A DNA stretch of 64,000 nucleotides from Tillandsia leiboldiana (GCA_029204045.2 CM055060.1:51233378-51297377), one strand, 5' to 3'; positions 1-12,562 are shown, counted from the first letter of the stretch. Translations and numbers: made by a program. The notes: generated by a model from the sequence alone, not told the origin.

Positions 1-1490
1 CGACGGGTCACTGCCCAGGGAGTCCTGCTCCACTTGACGAGTCTCAAATTCGAATGCGCCATTTACATTCTCTTTATGCTTTTTAGCCACTTTTAGCTTG
101 CTTTTAACTTTGCCTTTTTACAACAAATTATCTTTTATCCTAGGTCTCGCCATAAGGATAACTAGGAGTCACTTGGACTCATATCATTTCTCTTTCTGCT
201 TTCTTTATCTTAAGCAATTTGCTTGTCTTGCTTATTAATCACTTTTGCTCTCTCTTAAGCTCTATTTCTTTCTACTAATTCCTCTTTTACCCTAGGTCTT
301 GCCACACGGGTAACTATAGAGTCTCTTGGACTCTTAAACATTTCTCTTTTATTTATTTAACTCAAATTGAAGTTAAAGTTATTGTCCTCTTTGCCCAGAC
401 ACCCTATGACTTGGTAGGGTTATATTTGTTAATTCTTTAACCTTGGGATCTCATCCCACTTTCCTGATTCCTCACTGAATCCTAGAGTTCACTTAACTCT
501 ATTTCTCTATTCCACTTTAACTTAGAGTTACATCGACTCTAATTTCATGTTCCACTATTATCCTAGAGTTACATCGACTCTAGTTTTCTGTTTTCCCTTT
601 CATGTCTCCACACTTGATCCATTTTTCCCTTCTCTAGATTCCTTACCGAATCCTAGGGTCAACTTGACTCTATTTTTCTGTCCATGAGTTTAAACTCTTC
701 TAGCTCAACTTAGGTTCCCTTTACCTAAGTTCCATGTCATACTTGTCCTAGAGTTCCTTGACTCTATGCTGACCCCTAGTTCACCTTAGGTTCTCTTTAC
801 CTAAGTTTCAGGTCATACTTGCCCTAGAGTTCCTTGACTCTATGCTGATCACTAATTCACCTTAGGTTCTCTTTACCTAAGTTCCATGTCATATACATCC
901 TAGAGTTCTCTGACTCTATGTCGATCACTCTATCCAGTGTCCTTAGGTTGTCACCTAAGACCATGCCACTCGTCCTCCCTAGGATAACCCCTAAGTTGAT
1001 GTCATTCGTCAACCCCTATACTAGGTTTTCTCCTAGTCTTACTACCAACAACTGTGTTCCCTTATGTCACGTGATTCCTAGGGTTATACCCTAACATGCT
1101 CATAATCATGAATAGCTAATCATTTTCATGCATGCAGTTATTTTCATCTCATTCATAAAATAATAATTATCTCTACGCATGCACATTCATCATATAAGTT
1201 TGGCAACCAACAGTTGCACTTTTCCTCTGTGTCTCTTTGCACATGCACAACTATTCCCCTATCTCTAACAACCAACAGTCGCTCTTTTTCATCTAAATCC
1301 ATCTATACCGGCAATCAATATCATAATTACCTAACGCCTCTAACAGGCTACTATCATGCTTCGAATCGAAAAGCAAAGGAGCAAGGGGAGAGGTCACCCA
1401 ATTTAGGCAGAATTCCCCACCTTGTGGTGTCCCCAATTGCTTGTAGACACTTGTAATTGGTCTCCGCGCGATTCCACTTGTCTCCTCGAG
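1..1490. other. LTR-type repetitive noncoding DNA
   Basis: No gene is recognised here. The stretch is pyrimidine-rich and built from degenerate recurrences of short phrases such as CCTAGAGTT and GACTCTA (for example near 485, 540, 660, 750, 830 and 900). A clear 76-bp tandem repeat lies inside it. This texture is typical of the LTR or untranslated region of a large plant gypsy element whose left part lies outside the window. No boundary, primer-binding site or coding domain was found, so assignment to an element is inference. Confidence 0.4.
709..936. repeat. Tandem repeat, 76 bp x 3
   Basis: Three consecutive units begin at 709, 785 and 861 with CTTAGGTT[C/T][C/T]CTTTACC. Each continues through TAAGTT, GTCATA, CTAGAGTTC and GACTCTATG, with a few substitutions per unit. 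The spacing is exactly 76 bp twice, which shows local tandem amplification inside the surrounding LTR-like DNA. No coding capacity. Confidence 0.75.
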
Positions 1491-1493
1491 CTT

Positions 1494-2146
1494 GCACGCA
1501 AAACGGTGCACATCCCTCGAGTCGGCACGCAAAACGATGCACGTCCTCCAATCCTACATGCAAAATGGTGCATGTCATTAACACCCATACGTAAAATGGT
1601 GCGCGCCACATCAGCCGGCACGCAAAACGATGCGCGGCAACACGATCTGCACGCGAAATGGTGCACGTACCTCAAATCTGCACGCAAAACGGTGCACGTC
1701 TGACTGTAGGGTTGCATGCAAAACGGTGCATATTTTTTCTACCCCTGCACGAAAAATGATGCAAGCTATTAGAATCTACACGCAAAATGATGCGTATTGG
1801 TCCAACCCGCACGCAAAACGGAGCACATACCCCGTATTGGCACGCAAAACGGTGCACGCTCTATTGTAGGGTTGCACGCAAAATGGTGCATATTTTCTTT
1901 CGGCCCTGTACGCAAAACGAGATGTATTGTTAGAGTCTGCACGGAAAACAGTGCCCGTTAGTCCAACCTGCACACAAAACGGAGCACGTACCTCGGGTCG
2001 GCACGCAAAACGGTGCATGTTCCTTTTTCAACTTTGCACGCAAAACGGTGCATATTTTCCGAGCTTGCGCCCAATACTGCGCATATTTGTCGAATCCGCA
2101 CGCAAAACGGTGCATATCTCCACGTGCGGCACGCAAAACGAGGCGC
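1494..2146. repeat. Array of ~21 short repeats, 31-35 bp period, palindromic core
   Basis: The core GCACGCAAAACGGTGCA recurs about every 31-35 bp from 1494 to about 2146. Near-perfect cores start at about 1494, 1525, 1680, 1840, 2001, 2036 and 2098; the rest differ by one to four bases. The core has inverted ends (TGCAC and GTGCA) around GCAAAACG. The 13-17 bp between cores vary but are also partly repeated: a longer block near 1700-1760 resembles 1860-1920. Both strands read through as cysteine-rich frames, which follows from the repeat and is not evidence of a protein. Confidence 0.85.
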
Positions 2147-2159
2147 TCCCAAAATGCCC

Positions 2160-3650
2160 GCGAAACTCGCGCAGTAAAACGGCACAGTAAAACTTGGTCC
2201 CTAACACGCACATAGGCATGGGGGTCAAATCCAAAATTCAAAAGGAAATGTTAAAACTGTGCCAAAATACCGCAAAAACGACAAACGACCTACCTCGACA
2301 AATGCCGTGACGTCCCACGCGTCCATTCATCTCTTTGAAACACCCTGCGCGCACCACGGAGTCCACGACGCACTCGTGCGCCCTCGAAAACCCCGGGCGA
2401 AATCGCCCGGTTCCCCTCCTAGTACGCTCGGGTGAAGCCCAACAGGGAGAAAAATGAGAAAAGGGGGTCATTCGGGCCTAAATAGGCCAAGCCCAAACTT
2501 TCGGGCGCACCCTTTCGGGCGCCCGAAAGTTTTCGGGCGCCTACAGTAACCGCCCAACCGCCGGTCCACGCGCCCAAGCCGCGCCAGCATGGCTCCACGT
2601 CACGCGCGGCGGCCAATCAGGGGGTGACACGTGTCCTTGGACCCGTGCACCGCGACCATCGACCAGTGGCAGCCAATCAGAGGCTGCCACGTGGACCGCA
2701 CTACCGCCTGCGGTGGTTGCATCTTGTCCCGTCAGCGCGTCACATCGCGCTGACCATCCAATAGGAGGCGGCCATGTGGCCCTGCCCGTTGACACCGCTA
2801 CAGTGCCGCCGCGCCTTCCCCGCGCACGCCTGCCGCCCTCGGTCGCCGCGACCAATGAGGAAGCGCCACGTGGCGGTGCTCACCTACCACACGCGCCTCG
2901 GGCCGCGCGCCCCAGCGCCTTGCGCGGGAAAGGCTTGCCTCGGGATTTGCGCCCATGCCTCTGGATTCGCGCCCGCCGCCTCGGGATCCGTGCCAACTGC
3001 CTCGGGATCCGTGCCAACAGTAACTTCCGGGCGCGCTACAGTAACTTTCGGGCGCATGGAAGTCCGGACCGGGCTGCTACAGTAACCAGTTCGCTACAGT
3101 GGAAAAAACCCGGTTCGCTGCAGCCTGAAAACCAGTTTGCTATAGTACTTTCCTGGCGCCCGGAACTCATTTTCGGGCGCTCGAAACTTGGGCCCAAGCC
3201 CAGTTTCGTCCGTTTTCGTCCGTTCTTGCCCGTTTCTCGCCCGTTTTCGTTCAAATTTGACGGGCAGCCGCAGCTTAACTTAATTTACCTCCTGGTACTT
3301 AAACTTTTCAGTTTGGACCCTCTTTGGGTTACCAAAAGTCCCATTATATTTGAATTCGCTGGCGGAGCCCGTTCTCTCTATCCGGGTGTCCGATCAACGC
3401 AAAACTTTTACTGTGGCCTTAAAACACATTTACGGAGCTCCTATAATTTTCTCGGAATTTTCCGAAACTGTGAATTTTCCGCTTACAATCTGGGCCCACT
3501 TTCCCATGTAAGATTCAAGATCTCACATCCTAATCCCGATTTGGGCCCAATTCGTTTCCAGGTCATCCTTTACCTCAATAAACTCAATAAAATAGCATTT
3601 CATACCATTTTATTTACATTTATTTATATACCAAAATTCCGGTTCATTAC
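2160..3650. other. GC-rich LTR-like region, no gene supported
   Basis: A GC-rich block with recurrent TTTCGGGCGC (about 2500-2545, 3045, 3175) and CTACAGTAAC (about 2540, 3030, 3075). It grades at about 3240 into AT-rich DNA ending near 3650. A long open frame crosses it (2713-3678), but its composition is repeat-driven and it has no recognisable domain. The most likely identity is the LTR of another gypsy element truncated at about 3650, where homology to the chromovirus LTR begins. Confidence 0.45.
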
Positions 3651-4350
3651 ACGTAAGCCCGGTCCTCCTTGGATGTAACGGCAGTAGGTAGGCGCAGGTT
3701 TGACTGGACCCTATGTGACAGTCAGTGTAGATTGGGTGATTGTATTTGAGAGATAGTAGATGCATCATGTTTCCATCTGTTTCACTCCTTGAGCATTTAG
3801 ATAGAGGCATAGTAGCTGTAGAGTTATTTTTTAGCCTTTACTTTCAGTACTGCATTTGTTACTTTATGACTCTAGTAGACTTAGTGGGCAGACCGTCGGG
3901 CTTGTTGGCGGTACCCACTGAGAACTACTGTTGGATGTAGTTCTCACATCCGCCGTGGTGATTTTTCCCCAGGGACCTCTACTCCAGTTCCTGATCCTGC
4001 TGATCGAGATAAGGGAGTTGCGACCTAGATCCCTACCAGTCTTCTTCCAGTGAGAGTAGATGTACCCCTTTTTGTGATGTTCTAGTACTGTCAGTGTTTT
4101 TGGGATGTATCTTGTATATTTTACATTTTGAGAGTTTTAGTTTTGGAGTGACTTATGTATTGTGAGGACCCTGCATGTACTATTTGAGGAGTTGTATATA
4201 TTTATTTCAGTAGTTTACTTTTCAGCTCTGATATCTGTATAGTGTAGTTGATCTTTTGCAAGTTAGTCGCTTCATCTATACGAGGCTTCCCGTATGGGCG
4301 GCGTATCTGTTGGCGAGCCCAGGTCGCAGTTTCGACGCCGGGGCGTGACA
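3650..4350 (+). mobile_element. 3' part of a chromovirus LTR (left copy)
   Basis: This segment is a direct repeat of about 7640-8351. Both begin in similar GTCCTCC...GGATGTAA text, share a segment with GTTTGACTGGACCCTATGTG, and end in TTTCGACGCCGGGGCGTGACA-like sequence, a canonical CA-ending LTR terminus. Divergence is visible throughout, so the two are old. The homology stops at about 3650, so the 5' two-thirds of this LTR is missing or replaced. The LTR end abuts integrase-region coding sequence directly, with no primer-binding site, gag or RT in between. Confidence 0.75.
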
Positions 4351-5799
4351 GTTCAGCCCACTCTGTTGGACAGGATTAGAGAGGGACAGAGTGAGGACCT
4401 CCACTTAACGAGGATTAGAGAGCAGATGCAGACTGAGTAGATAGGAGATTTCTCAGTGGATGCTTCGGGAGTACTGCGGTACAGGGACCGAGCGTGTGTG
4501 CCTATGGATTTTGAGATCAGAGAGCAGATTATGAGGGAGGCCCATTATACACATTATACCATTCATCCTGGTGGCACTAAGATGTATAAGGACCTCAAGG
4601 CACACTTTTGGTGGAATGGGATGAAACGGGATATTGGGAGGTTCGTGGCTCAATGTTTAACTTGCCAGCAAGTGAAGGCAGAGCACCGTGTTCCTGCTGG
4701 CAAGTTACAGAGTCTCCCAATCCCCGAGTGGAAATGGGATCACATTACTATGGATTTCATCACGGGACTGCCGAGGGCGCAGAGTGGAGCCGACGCAATA
4801 TGGATAGTCGTGGATAGACTCACTAAGTCTGCTCACTTTCAACCTGTGCAGGTGATTTGGCCTTTGGAGCGACTTGCTCAGCTGTACCTGGATAAGGTGG
4901 TGAGGTTACATGGTGTACCCGCCTTGATCGTATCAGATAGAGACCCAAGGTTTGTCTCGTATTTCTGGAGGAGTCTACAGACAACCTTGGGGATGGAGTT
5001 TCGGTTTAGCACGGCATTCCACCCACAGACCGATGGACAGTCTGAGCGCACCATACAGACCCTCGAGGATATGTTAAGAGCGTGCATCCTGGATTTTGGA
5101 GGAGGGAGGTACCGGCACTTAGGATTGGTTGAGTTTGCGTACAACAACAGTTATCAAGCGAGCATTCATATGGCTTCGTTTGAAGCGTTGTATGGACGCA
5201 AGTGTCGGTCGCCCTTATATTGGAGTGACGTGGGTGAGAGAAGGACTTTGGGGCCTGATATACTGCTCGAGGCAGAGAAAAAGGTCAGATTAGTACGACG
5301 ACATCTTGAGACCGCCCAGAGTCGACAGATGAGCTATACCGACACTCGACGGTGAGACTTAGAGTTTCAGGTTGGTGATCATATCTTTTTGAAAGTCTCG
5401 ACTTCGAAAGGGGTCCGGAGATTTGGAGTTCGTAGGAAGCTTAGTCCCCGTTTTATTGGACCTTTTGAAGTACTTGACAGAGTAGGCCCTGTTGCGTACC
5501 GAGTTACACTTCCCCCGCGCCTTGCAGGAGTTCATGATGTTTTCCACGTCTCGGCTTTGAGGAGATATGTTTTTTATCCTTCGCACGTGTTTGACTTCAC
5601 TCCACTGGAGATCTGTGAGGACCTTGGGTACGAGGAGCGCTCGGTGCAAATTCTGGCTCGTGAGGTGAGGAAATTGCGCAACCGTGCTATACCGTACGTG
5701 AAGATTTTGTGGAGCAATCACGAGGAGCGTGAGGCCACTTGGGAGCTAGAGACGGTGATGAGGGAGACCTATCCCTTCCTGTTTGAGTCTTCGGGCTGA
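4351..5799 (+). pseudogene. Ty3/gypsy chromovirus integrase plus chromodomain (pol remnant)
   Basis: One frame runs from 4351 to the stop at 5799, broken by TAG at 4438 and TGA at 5353. The order is: spacer after RNase H (LLDRIREGQ), the HHCC zinc finger (H in EAHYTHYTIHPG, C in CLTCQ), and the integrase core with catalytic D (TMDFITGLP), D (VSDRDPRF) and E (HPQTDGQSERT). Next come the GPFEVLDRVGPVAYRV region and a C-terminal chromodomain (VKILWSNHEEREATWELE). Integrase inserts the cDNA; in this lineage the chromodomain steers it to chromatin. The end order and chromodomain indicate a Del/Tekay-type chromovirus. Gag, protease, RT and RNase H are absent. The TGA sits where the family usually has arginine, consistent with CGA to TGA. 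Confidence 0.9.
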
Positions 5800-5849
5800 G
5801 GTTCGTCTGTTTTTTGTTTTCTTAGTTTCGGGGACGATTTCCCATGCGA

Positions 5850-8351
5850 CTTGATTTGGTGGTCAGCGGTGAGAAAACACATATTATTGGTGTATCGAGC
5901 CCGTTGTGTGTCAAACGGATGCCAAAAAGGGACTCAGTGCGCGAAAACAGTCAAAAATGGTTGTTTCTGGATTTTTTTTGGCTTATCGGGCAATATTTGC
6001 AGTGCGCTGGTCTACACTTATAGGCGGTGCACCGAGCGCAGCGGGGAGGGGGCTTGGGGACGTGTGTCGGCACCTCATTGGATGCCGTGGGCTACGTGGG
6101 GCGACGTGCGCGGGATAGGCGCACGTCACGCTGCCCCCTTTTTGGGTGGAGGCAGAACGTGGGCCGGGCTACTACTGTAGCCCGACCACACATTTCTCTC
6201 TCTCCCCTATTTCTCTTTTCTTTCTTTTTTTTCCTTTCTTCTTCTTCTCCTTCTTATGGCAGCTCCTCCACTCTCTTCTCAAGTTTTTCACCTGGGGTTT
6301 TTCTCACAGCAGTGTTCCTCGCCTCTTCTTCGAGATTTGGGATTCCGGAGATTTTTTGGAAGTCGTTTCCTCAGCCTCCCCCTCGATATCGCGAGCTTCG
6401 ACGCGCCTTCGATACCGAACTTTTTCGTCAATGTTTCGTCCACGGGCTCCCCTAGGCTGATCCGAAGGAGTTTTTGGCTGATTTTTGCGGCATTGGTTCC
6501 ACGAGAGGTAGATCTTCGTTTTCCATGTTTACTGCTCCTCTCAGTTTTGGGTTTTTATTGGATTCGGAGCATCTTTGAACCCCTTTCTTGCTGCTGGTTT
6601 TTCTGGATAGCGAAGCTTGTCTGATTTTTATCTCGGTGCTTGGTTATCGGATTTCAGCTCTTGAGGGCTTGATCGATATCTACGCTTCGCGAGGATCGCA
6701 TCTATATTTTTATTGGAATTTTTGGAGATCATCTCACAGGTGATATTTTGGCTTCTTTCGGACTGACTTTTTCGCAGATTTGTGATCGTGGGGATTTTTG
6801 CTTACTGCGATGTTTGGACTGTATCTTTGTGCCCGAGAGGAATTTTCACGTGTTTTTGGGCTCGTTGGAATCGTGGGAACCTGAGGATTATCCACGTTTA
6901 GTGTCGGATTATTTGGACCTTGGATCAACGCGCGTTTTCAGGTGGGTTGTTTTCGTCTCCAAAATCGGTGGATGGTTCTCTAATTCTATGTGATAGTGAG
7001 CAAGCATATTTGTGAGATGTGTTAGAGAGCATGTTAATGATAGATGATATTTCCTATTTGATGATTTGAGATCATGTTGGATCATGTTCCCTATTTACTT
7101 TCAGTTAAATTTAATGCTATTATTGGAACTTTGACCTAGCATCCTGTCATATGTTACATGTATCAACCAGACTAGTAGAAAACTCTAACTTGGGCTAGTT
7201 TATTTATGCTTTAGACACTCCCACACATTTATTCTTTTCACCTGGACTTAGAGTGTTCCTCGCCCGGATAGTGGGCCGAGTGGTCGGGTTGTCGTGGGAT
7301 GCATGTTACACTCGTGCATGGGGGCCGAGTGGAGTCTAGTAGCTGTGTTTAGATTAGTACTAGTCTTGGGAGCCGTCTGAGTCAACGGTGGGTTCCAGCT
7401 GTCGAGGATTTCCAGCCAGTGATTGAGAGATGTGATTTGAGTACTGTCAATCTTGTTGATCGTGGATTTGGACTATAGCCTGCATGAGCCGTATTGAACT
7501 CGACAGAGGTGCGCAGATACTTTCCTCGGTGGGGTCGCGCCCCTCGAGTGCCGCTCCGGAGCTAGGCCTGTTACTTTTCTATCGCGACTTGTCGATGCAA
7601 TCCTTCTGGCTAGGCCCTTTTTGGGCAGTCACGGACGCCCTACATAAGTCCAGTCCTCCGTGGATGTAATGACAGTAGGTGGGCGCAGGTTTGACTGGAC
7701 CCTATGTGGCAGTCAGTGTAGGTTGGGTGATTATTTTATCGAGAGATAGTAGATGCATCATGTTTCATCTGTATCACCCCTTGAGCATTTAGATAGAGGC
7801 ATAGTAGCTGTAGAGTTATTTCCAGCCTTTCTTTTATAGTATTACATTTGTTACTTTATGCCTCTAGTAGATTTTGTGGGCAGACCGTCGGGCTTGGTGG
7901 CGGTACCCACTGAGAACTACGTGACGGTGTAGTTCTCACACCCATTGTTGGTGACTTTTTCCAGGGACCTCTTCCCCAGTTCCTGCTGCTCCTGTTGCTA
8001 ATCCATCTGACCGAGGTAAGGGAGTCGCGAGCTAGATCCCTACCCGTCTCCAGCGAGAGAGTAGACGTACCCCTTTTTGGTGATGTGCTAGTACTGTCAG
8101 TGGTTTGGAGGTCTCTTGTACTTTTACTTTTTGAGAGTTTTATTTTGGAGAGAATTTGTATTGTGAGGACCTGGCATGTACTATTTGAAGTTGTATGTAT
8201 TTATTTCTATAATTTATTTTTCCGCTCTGATATCTGTATAGTGGTTGGTATGATCTTTTGCAGGTTGTCGCTTCGTCTATACGGGGCTTCCCGTATGCGC
8301 GGCGGATCTATTGGCGGGCCCGGGTCGCAGTTTCGACGCCGGGGCGTGACA
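5850..8351 (+). mobile_element. Chromovirus 3' LTR
   Basis: Noncoding sequence following the pol remnant. Its last ~700 bp (7640-8351) repeats 3650-4350, and it ends CGCCGGGGCGTGACA. The 5' boundary is approximate: the stop at 5799 is followed by a GTTTCGGGGACGA motif, common just upstream of the polypurine tract in this lineage, but no clean TG start was identified. Short open frames inside (6027-6624) are incidental. A length near 2.5 kb would be normal for Del/Tekay LTRs. Confidence 0.65.
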
Positions 8352-10905
8352 CGCAAACCACTCGAGTAAATAAGTAACCTATGTCAACCATATCAGTACA
8401 GCAGGCGAAAGTCATCACTACGCTCAAGGTGGAACTCTCTATCCACTAATGCAAAACCCAGCCCAATTGATGCATAATATTAATCGGTCCAACCGCCCAC
8501 AATCTGCGGTTGCCGAACCAAATCCCGAGTCGATAATCTGGTGCTATCCCACCCGACTCGATAACACAGCTATACTATCTCCATCCCTGCTCTCTAACCC
8601 GAGCAACAATAACATAAGAGAAGAAACAAAGGGTTTTCTCCTAAGTTTTATTCTAACATTAATAGTATAGCATAATAAAAGAGTGTGGCCTATCTATATG
8701 TCAAAATAACCAAGGAATAGTTCTCACACATGATCAATATAGTTCTCAACATAAATGTTAAATTTAAGCATGATTAGAGCAAATATAGATAGTAAACATC
8801 ATAACCATATAATGCTGAATTTGGTTGAGTTGACTTGTAGGCCGCAATTTCGATGTGCTCAATAGCCCACCTATTTGCTTGCTTATCTAAAGCCCGATCA
8901 ATCTGATTTTTGGCGAGCACACTCCTCAAGTTCTCACCTTTCCAACAAACCTAAAATTGTATCAAAATTCCTGTTAGATTGAAAGTTATAAGAAAAACAT
9001 CACTAGCTGCGCAGAATTTCAGCAATTTGAACCAATCGTAAAAGAACTCAAAATTTGTTATACATGCTTTAATAGACCCCACTGTTACAGCCCAAACTTG
9101 AATCTTAAGTTCATAATTAGCTTAGAAACATCAAGAAATCCCCAAAAGGCTAAATTGAATCCTTTCATTCAACTCTTGAATAAAGTGTACCAATGTTGTC
9201 CAAAAATCATACATGTAATTCTAAGCTAAATTTCAACTTGCTATAACTCTCAAATTGAACATAATTATAAATTGAAACTAAAAGAGGAATTGTTCATCAT
9301 GCTCTTGTGATTGCATTTCACCACTTGGATTAGTCATAGTACCATAATTAACCATAACTTTAATTCCAATATTCAAATAGCAAAGCAAGGTGTTCCAATT
9401 AAGCATGCAGATTTCAGCAACACTTAGTTTGAGAAGAAGGCTACAGATGGTATATCAATTATCATCCAAATTTCGAGATTAAGGTGTCAAAATATTGCTC
9501 TTGAAGTCTAGAAGATCACCCTACTTTGAAATTCTCCATTTCATCAAGGAAAGAAAGATAAATTCCATAATTACTCCAATCTGTCCAAAACTGAAAACTG
9601 TACATAGGGGCTCAAAGATGGCCATACATACCTTGTTAAATGCAGTAATTAGCTTATCTCTTCAATACCAGAGTATCAAGTCTTGAAGATTCTCCTATAA
9701 AAATCAACTCAAAACTCTAATCCTACTATCCAGAGGAAGAAAAACACTGAGTGCTGCTCAAAACTTCAGGCTGTGCACAAATGTTTCAAAGATGACTTAA
9801 TTTACTTGACTTAAAGTCCAAATTGGAGCTTCTCACAAATATGAAAGTTGTAAAGCTTCTTGTGCTGAAGAATTTCCCTTAAGAATCAGATAAAAAATCC
9901 ACTTGTACTGTCCAGGGGAAGAGAAATACCAAATACTATTCAGAATCTCATGCTGTGAACAAAGGTCTCAAAGATCACAAAAGTTATCTGGTGTAGACTC
10001 CAGACTAAGTCTCCCTCCAAATATCAAAGTTGTAGATCTTGAAGTCCTGAAGAAATCCCCGCAAAAACCACCTTAAAATTTCACTCCTACATCTCTGGAG
10101 GCCCTTTGGAAGAAAATGTGACGAAGTGGTCAACTCAAGTAGCAAGCTTCAAGCTTCACTAATGGAGTTCTTGGGTGGAGAAGAAGGTAGAAAAACCCTT
10201 AATTCCCTTCACAATAGAGTGGAGAATGGCTAGGGATGAAAAAGAATCAATTGCTGTCCATTTGGTGCAATTTGTAGCCTCAAAAAACCCCTTAAGTTGA
10301 TCCTCAAGCTTACCCTACTCACAACACACACACGCCCTCTCACCTTATCGGATCCGGGCGCAACCAGCACCCGGCCCGGCCCGCCGTGCCCCTGGACACG
10401 CATCGCCCAACACGGCCGCCACCGCAGCGCGGGAGGGCGCAGATGTGCGACACACATCGCGCAGCGCTGGTGCGCACCCGTGCGCCCCGGTCGTGAGCCC
10501 AGTCCATGCGCCGGTCCGGAACTTCAATTTGAGGGTATGGACCCTTAACCTAAAAATATACAAAAATTGTGTTTATCTTGCAGTTTTTCGTGCTGGATTC
10601 GTTTTTCGCGTCTGTTTTGCGCGCCGATAACTCCGACACACCGAAAAGGTGCCGTCAAGCCACCGATCCACCAGCAAACCAAACCACAAAGATCCAGGAC
10701 TTCACATAATGAACCATGAACGATGTGGACACATATGATGTGTAGCACCACTATTAAGAATCCAATTTTGATGAAATATCGAACTAGAACCTGCTGTCAA
10801 GACCACATCATTAATAACATCCGATGTTGTTTCTTCAACTTGATGTGTTTCATTATTCGATTCCGAGTTTTGTTTACCATTACTTTATTCACCATTGTCT
10901 CTTAC
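8352..10905. other. Mixed retroelement remnants without recognisable coding domains
   Basis: AT-rich to about 10280, then a GC-rich block to about 10560. Degenerate phrases such as AAGTTGTA, TCCAGAGGAAG and TCAAAGAT return every ~180-200 bp between about 9480 and 10110, suggesting an old LTR with internal repeats. TGTTACAGCCC at about 9081 resembles an LTR start, but no matching second LTR or target duplication is visible. No gene is supported. Confidence 0.4.
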
Positions 10906-10909
10906 GATA

Positions 10910-11673
10910 TTAAAGCTCTTTCTTTTTGGACAATCTTTCTTCATGTGCCTAGATTTGCCACAATTCGAACAAAGTCTTTTGTCATTTCGATTTCTAGAAT
11001 TTGATCTCTTTTTGACTTCTTGAAAAATTTCTTAACGCACTTTTACATTATCTATTACGACCTTTTACTACAAGTGCTTCCGTTGTACCTTCTGAACTTT
11101 CCAAAGTTACATTTTTTCGAAATTCATTGGCTAACAATGCACTACAAACAATATCCAAATCAAGAGAATCTTCTTTAGTGCAATATACACTTGAAATCAA
11201 AGTCTCATAGGAATCCGGCAATGTGCATAATAAGGTGATGGCCTTATCTTCATCCTTCATCTTCTCTCCGATACTTTCAAGCTCACAAATAATATTGTTG
11301 AATGAATTTAAGTGATCGAAAACCTTGGTGCCTACTTTCATTCTCAAAGAGCACAACCGTCTCTTCAAGAACATTCAGTTGGTAATTGACTTATTTTGGT
11401 ACAAGTTCTCTAATTTAGCCCATAATCCGATAGCCGTCTTCTCTCCAATTATATTAAAAAGAACTTCATCTGTTAAGCACATGCGAATAATGGCCAAAGC
11501 TTTCATGTCCATCTCCTCCCATTCATTATTGGTTATCCACACAGTTTTTTATCTTTTTTAAGTAGAGCCTTATATTGCCCTTGTTGTACTAGTAAATCAT
11601 GAACTTTTAACTTCTAAAGATGAAAGTTTCTTTTTCCATCAAACTTGTCCACTTCCAATCGATTTGTCGCCAT
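10910..11673 (-). pseudogene. Ty1/copia gag remnant
   Basis: Read on the minus strand, an ATG at 11673 opens a gag-like frame (MATNRLEVDKFDG), followed by stops and frameshifts. An open stretch at 11374-11048 has the copia gag (UBN2) signature (VFDHLNSFNNIICELESIG, then LLCTLPDSYETLISSV). A CCHC zinc knuckle, C-SN-C-GKSR-H-MKKD-C, is encoded at about 10968-10923. Gag forms the particle that packages the element RNA; this copy is broken by several lesions and no protease, integrase or RT follows it. Confidence 0.85.
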
Positions 11674-12400
11674 TAAGGTAATTTGTCGAACACCTTACAC
11701 TCAACCTTGAAGCTCCAATACCAATTGTAGTGCGATAATAACGGAACCCATGTACACTAACAAGATACTAACAACACTAATATATCAATGTGTTGTATCT
11801 TAATCATCCACAACTAAGGAGTGCAAAGTTTAGAATAAATGAAATAGAAAAAAAAAATCCAAGCACAACCACAATAAGGCAAGAAGATTTGTGTGGTTCA
11901 CCTAAAATAGGGCTACATACACGGGCACGGAGAGATTAAATCCATTATCAAATTGTGGAGATTACATAATTTGGTTAGAGATTACCAATCTATTACAATG
12001 GATATGCAGCCTTTCAATTGAAAAACCCTTCTTGCTACACCTTCTTGAAACACCTTCCGATTCCGCGAATCCCGCTTCGGAATGCCTTTTAGAATTCATC
12101 CAATCAACCTTGGAATCTTGAATCGAGCAAGAAAAATAAAAAAGTTCCCTATTTATCGACTCTCTCTACACCGTTCTTCAATATTACATGAAAAAGGAAC
12201 CCTAGAGAGCAAAAGAGAATTCTATATATACTATATCAAATGGAATATGTCTTATAATCCCACTTGACCTAATATGCTAATGGGTCAATTAAAACTCAAA
12301 TTCCATTACCAATTAGACTACTACATGAATTATTAAAACCAAACCCAAAATGAACCAAATAGGATAATAAATGAATTTGATATCACTAAACGCAACAATC
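11674..12400 (-). mobile_element. LTR and primer-binding region of the copia remnant
   Basis: Just upstream of the gag start (minus strand) lies TTGGTATTGGAGCTTC (about 11735-11718). It is a mutated form of the TTGGTATCAGAGC primer-binding site used with initiator tRNA-Met. It is preceded by a CA-ending stretch (GCACTACA), as expected for a 5' LTR. The far LTR edge is uncertain; a TGTTGCG on the minus strand near 12398 is a candidate. No second LTR was found. Confidence 0.5.
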
Positions 12401-12473
12401 AATAAAGCAAGATTCTAAGCTAATAAACCCATAATCTTCAACAACCTAAGATCCTAAAGAAAAAAATAAGGGA

Positions 12474-12562
12474 AATATTACTTCTTAATTCAATCACGGG
12501 AGGTGGGGTGGGTGGGGGCACCTTAAAATCCCCTTCAAATATTACCTCTTAATTCAATCACT
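12474..12562. repeat. Short direct repeat, two copies 64 bp apart
   Basis: AATATTAC[T/C]TCTTAATTCA occurs at about 12474 and 12538. The copies are separated by a G-rich insert (GGGAGGTGGGGTGGGTGGGGG). It could mark a small insertion or a slippage duplication; no coding role. Confidence 0.5.

Noticed and set aside
1494..2146. CRISPR-like array
   Set aside because: Repeat cores vary by up to several bases, the intervening sequences are related to each other, there are no cas genes, and the context is plant retrotransposon DNA.
2713..3678. 321-aa open frame
   Set aside because: Runs through GC-rich repeats into AT-rich DNA with no domain, no homologous pattern and composition explained by the TTTCGGGCGC repeats.
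9081..10705. Solo LTR starting TGTTACAGCCC
   Set aside because: No matching CA end with a target duplication could be identified, so it is left as unassigned repeat DNA.
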